A stretch of DNA of 31,393 nt from QFOX01 sp044237845 (GTDB lineage Bacteria; Pseudomonadota; Alphaproteobacteria; Rickettsiales; UBA3002). The stretch is from the NCBI GenBank assembly GCA_044237845.1, contig JBIIEL010000024.1:1-31393 (forward strand), written 5' to 3'. The notes below the pieces were generated by a model that was given only the letters and a program-made list of their open reading frames with translations, was not told the origin of the DNA and ran no database searches. The translations under genes were made by a program, and so were the position numbers. Within the stretch, counting starts at the first letter, position 1. Each line of letters opens with the position of its first letter. Below are positions 30,551 through 31,393 of the stretch, piece by piece.

Positions 30551-30985
30551 TTATGCTCCACCACTTTCCGTAGAAGTTGGGAGCCATGCCTTATAGATGG
30601 GCTTGAGCAGATCCGCGATAGCATCAAATTCTTCAGCAGGCTTTTCTGCGCGCAGCACGCTGGTCAGGCGCCGCCATACAGTGCCATAGGTTTTGTACAG
30701 AAATTTTGCGGTCGGTGCCGCTTCCGGGTTTCTCAGCACTTCATCGGAGAGTAGATCCTGACGGATGATATCCAGTGCGAAGCAGGTTTTGTCGGTGATA
30801 TCACACATGGCATCGAGTGTGCCAGCAACATAGGCATCGCGCGCGCGGTATATATCGGAGATAATTTTTGCAATTAGTGCTGCCATTACCTCGCGCTCAG
30901 ATCCGCCCTGGATCGCGGTCGTTTTATAGCTGTTCGCCGCGCGGTTCTGCTGATTAGAAGAGCCAGGGGTATATGGCAGTGTCAT
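30551..30985 (-). CDS. fliS: Flagellin export chaperone FliS-like
   Basis: A 144-aa helical protein. The pattern NQQNRAANSYKTTAIQGGSEREVMAALIAKIISDIYRARDAY matches the FliS start (a.Y....v.tasp..l...ly.g.i..l..A), and FALDIIRQDLLSDEVL...AKFLYKTYGTVWRRLTSVL matches the later helices (..i..eL...ld.....ela..L..lY.y...rL). FliS binds flagellin C-termini before export. The ATG at 30985 has GAGGG upstream. It begins 21 bp after the fliD stop, the usual fliD-fliS operon order. The sequence is divergent, so the name rests partly on context. Confidence 0.75.
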   Translation of the reverse strand: MTLPYTPGSSNQQNRAANSYKTTAIQGGSEREVMAALIAKIISDIYRARDAYVAGTLDAMCDITDKTCFALDIIRQDLLSDEVLRNPEAAPTAKFLYKTYGTVWRRLTSVLRAEKPAEEFDAIADLLKPIYKAWLPTSTESGGA

Positions 30986-31006
30986 GCAGTCCCTCAAACT
31001 TAAGCG

Positions 31007-31393
31007 CTAGTTGTTATTTCCAGCGTTGATAATCGCCTTGATTTGACTTTTGACGTTTGAGGAACTTTTGATCAACGCCTCGAGCTTGGCATATTTATCA
31101 ATCAGGGTGAGCTGGAATGCATCTGTTTTTTCCTTAATACGGTCTGCCTTCTTACCGAGATCCGTATTGGTCGACTGAAGCGATGTGATCATGCTATTAA
31201 AGGTGCCCGTCGTTACATTCGTATACGCATCTAGTAGTGTGTTAAACTCATCTGCCACGCCTTTGTAGGTGGTAAAGGTATTGGCCCCATCTATAATGCC
31301 AAGCGTATTTAATATATTTGGGCCAGTAGAATTAGCAAAGGTGAATGCCTGATTATTATTTGCGCCTTTGATAACGAATTTATACTGACCGGT
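31007..31393 (-). CDS. fliD: Flagellar cap protein FliD, C-terminal part
   Basis: An open frame of 128 codons enters from the right edge and stops at 31007-31009, so only the C-terminus of a larger protein is seen. The first visible part (GQYKFVIKGANNNQAFTFANSTG) resembles flagellin/hook-type beta segments. The end (VADEFNTLLDAYTNVTTGTFNSMITSLQSTNTDLGKKADRIKEKTDAFQLTLIDKYAKLEALIKSSSNVKSQIKAI) matches the FliD C-terminal coiled coil (L...s.i..l..qi..l..r......rl..qf..le..i...ns). FliD caps the filament and promotes flagellin polymerisation. A GTG at 31258 is not the true start. Confidence 0.72.
   Translation of the reverse strand, partial: TGQYKFVIKGANNNQAFTFANSTGPNILNTLGIIDGANTFTTYKGVADEFNTLLDAYTNVTTGTFNSMITSLQSTNTDLGKKADRIKEKTDAFQLTLIDKYAKLEALIKSSSNVKSQIKAIINAGNNN

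Noticed and set aside
31007..31258. Separate 83-aa gene starting at a GTG
   Set aside because: The frame stays open to the window edge and continues FliD-like sequence, so it is the C-terminus of a larger gene.

Overview
The window is chromosomal DNA of an alphaproteobacterium. The evidence is a fused ispDF gene, a PopZ (DUF2497) polar organiser, a perfect CtrA-type site (TTAA-N7-TTAAC), the ftsK/lolA/xth neighbourhood, a DUF1150 protein and a fliD-fliS pair. The order or species cannot be fixed from the sequence. Core genes are visibly G+C rich. Several orphan genes and the cargo of an integrated island are more A+T rich.

Layout. 1-3300: the start of an unknown gene that runs off the left edge, dusB, a toxin-first type II toxin-antitoxin pair, and a small orphan gene. 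3346-5542: an ispDF-pgpA-pncC operon. It converges on glmU across a 152-bp palindromic repeat. 7173-11403: rmuC, then dnaX-ybaB-recR on the minus strand, preceded by a PspC-domain gene. 11404-12440: hairpin-rich intergenic DNA and one orphan gene. 12441-17685: ftsK, an unknown membrane protein, lolA, a DUF1150 gene, a previously uncalled 35-residue membrane protein, and xth. 17852-17926: tRNA-Cys(GCA), the apparent attachment site of a roughly 9.3-kb integrative element. 27274-31393: a single-domain response regulator, an ankyrin-like protein under a CtrA site, popZ, a secreted proline-rich ankyrin protein, fliS, and the 3' part of fliD running off the right edge.

The island (about 17927-27221) carries a P4-type tyrosine integrase, an AlpA-like regulator overlapping a zinc-ribbon/Toprim primase, a DUF3987 protein, and small phage-like genes. 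Its cargo includes a minus-strand operon (a 148-aa unknown, a Sel1-repeat protein, and a possible clamp-like protein), a small secreted protein, and a PLD-family nuclease whose catalytic HKD histidine is tyrosine. A 20-bp repeat, CTGGGTATTTTTCTGGGTAT, occurs exactly once at each end, as expected of integrase arm sites. The island also holds a 26-bp inverted iteron-like array and a 144-bp element with 25-nt complementary arms and internal hairpins.

The most unusual chromosomal signal is a shared promoter layout in front of four unrelated small or orphan genes (1-873, 2850-3206, 11657-12097, 16549-16758). Each has 11-bp-spaced repeats related to CTGTCAC/TCTTCAC followed by a -10 element at a nearly fixed distance. 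This matches a Pho-box (PhoB-activated) promoter and suggests a phosphate-starvation regulon made of uncharacterised proteins.
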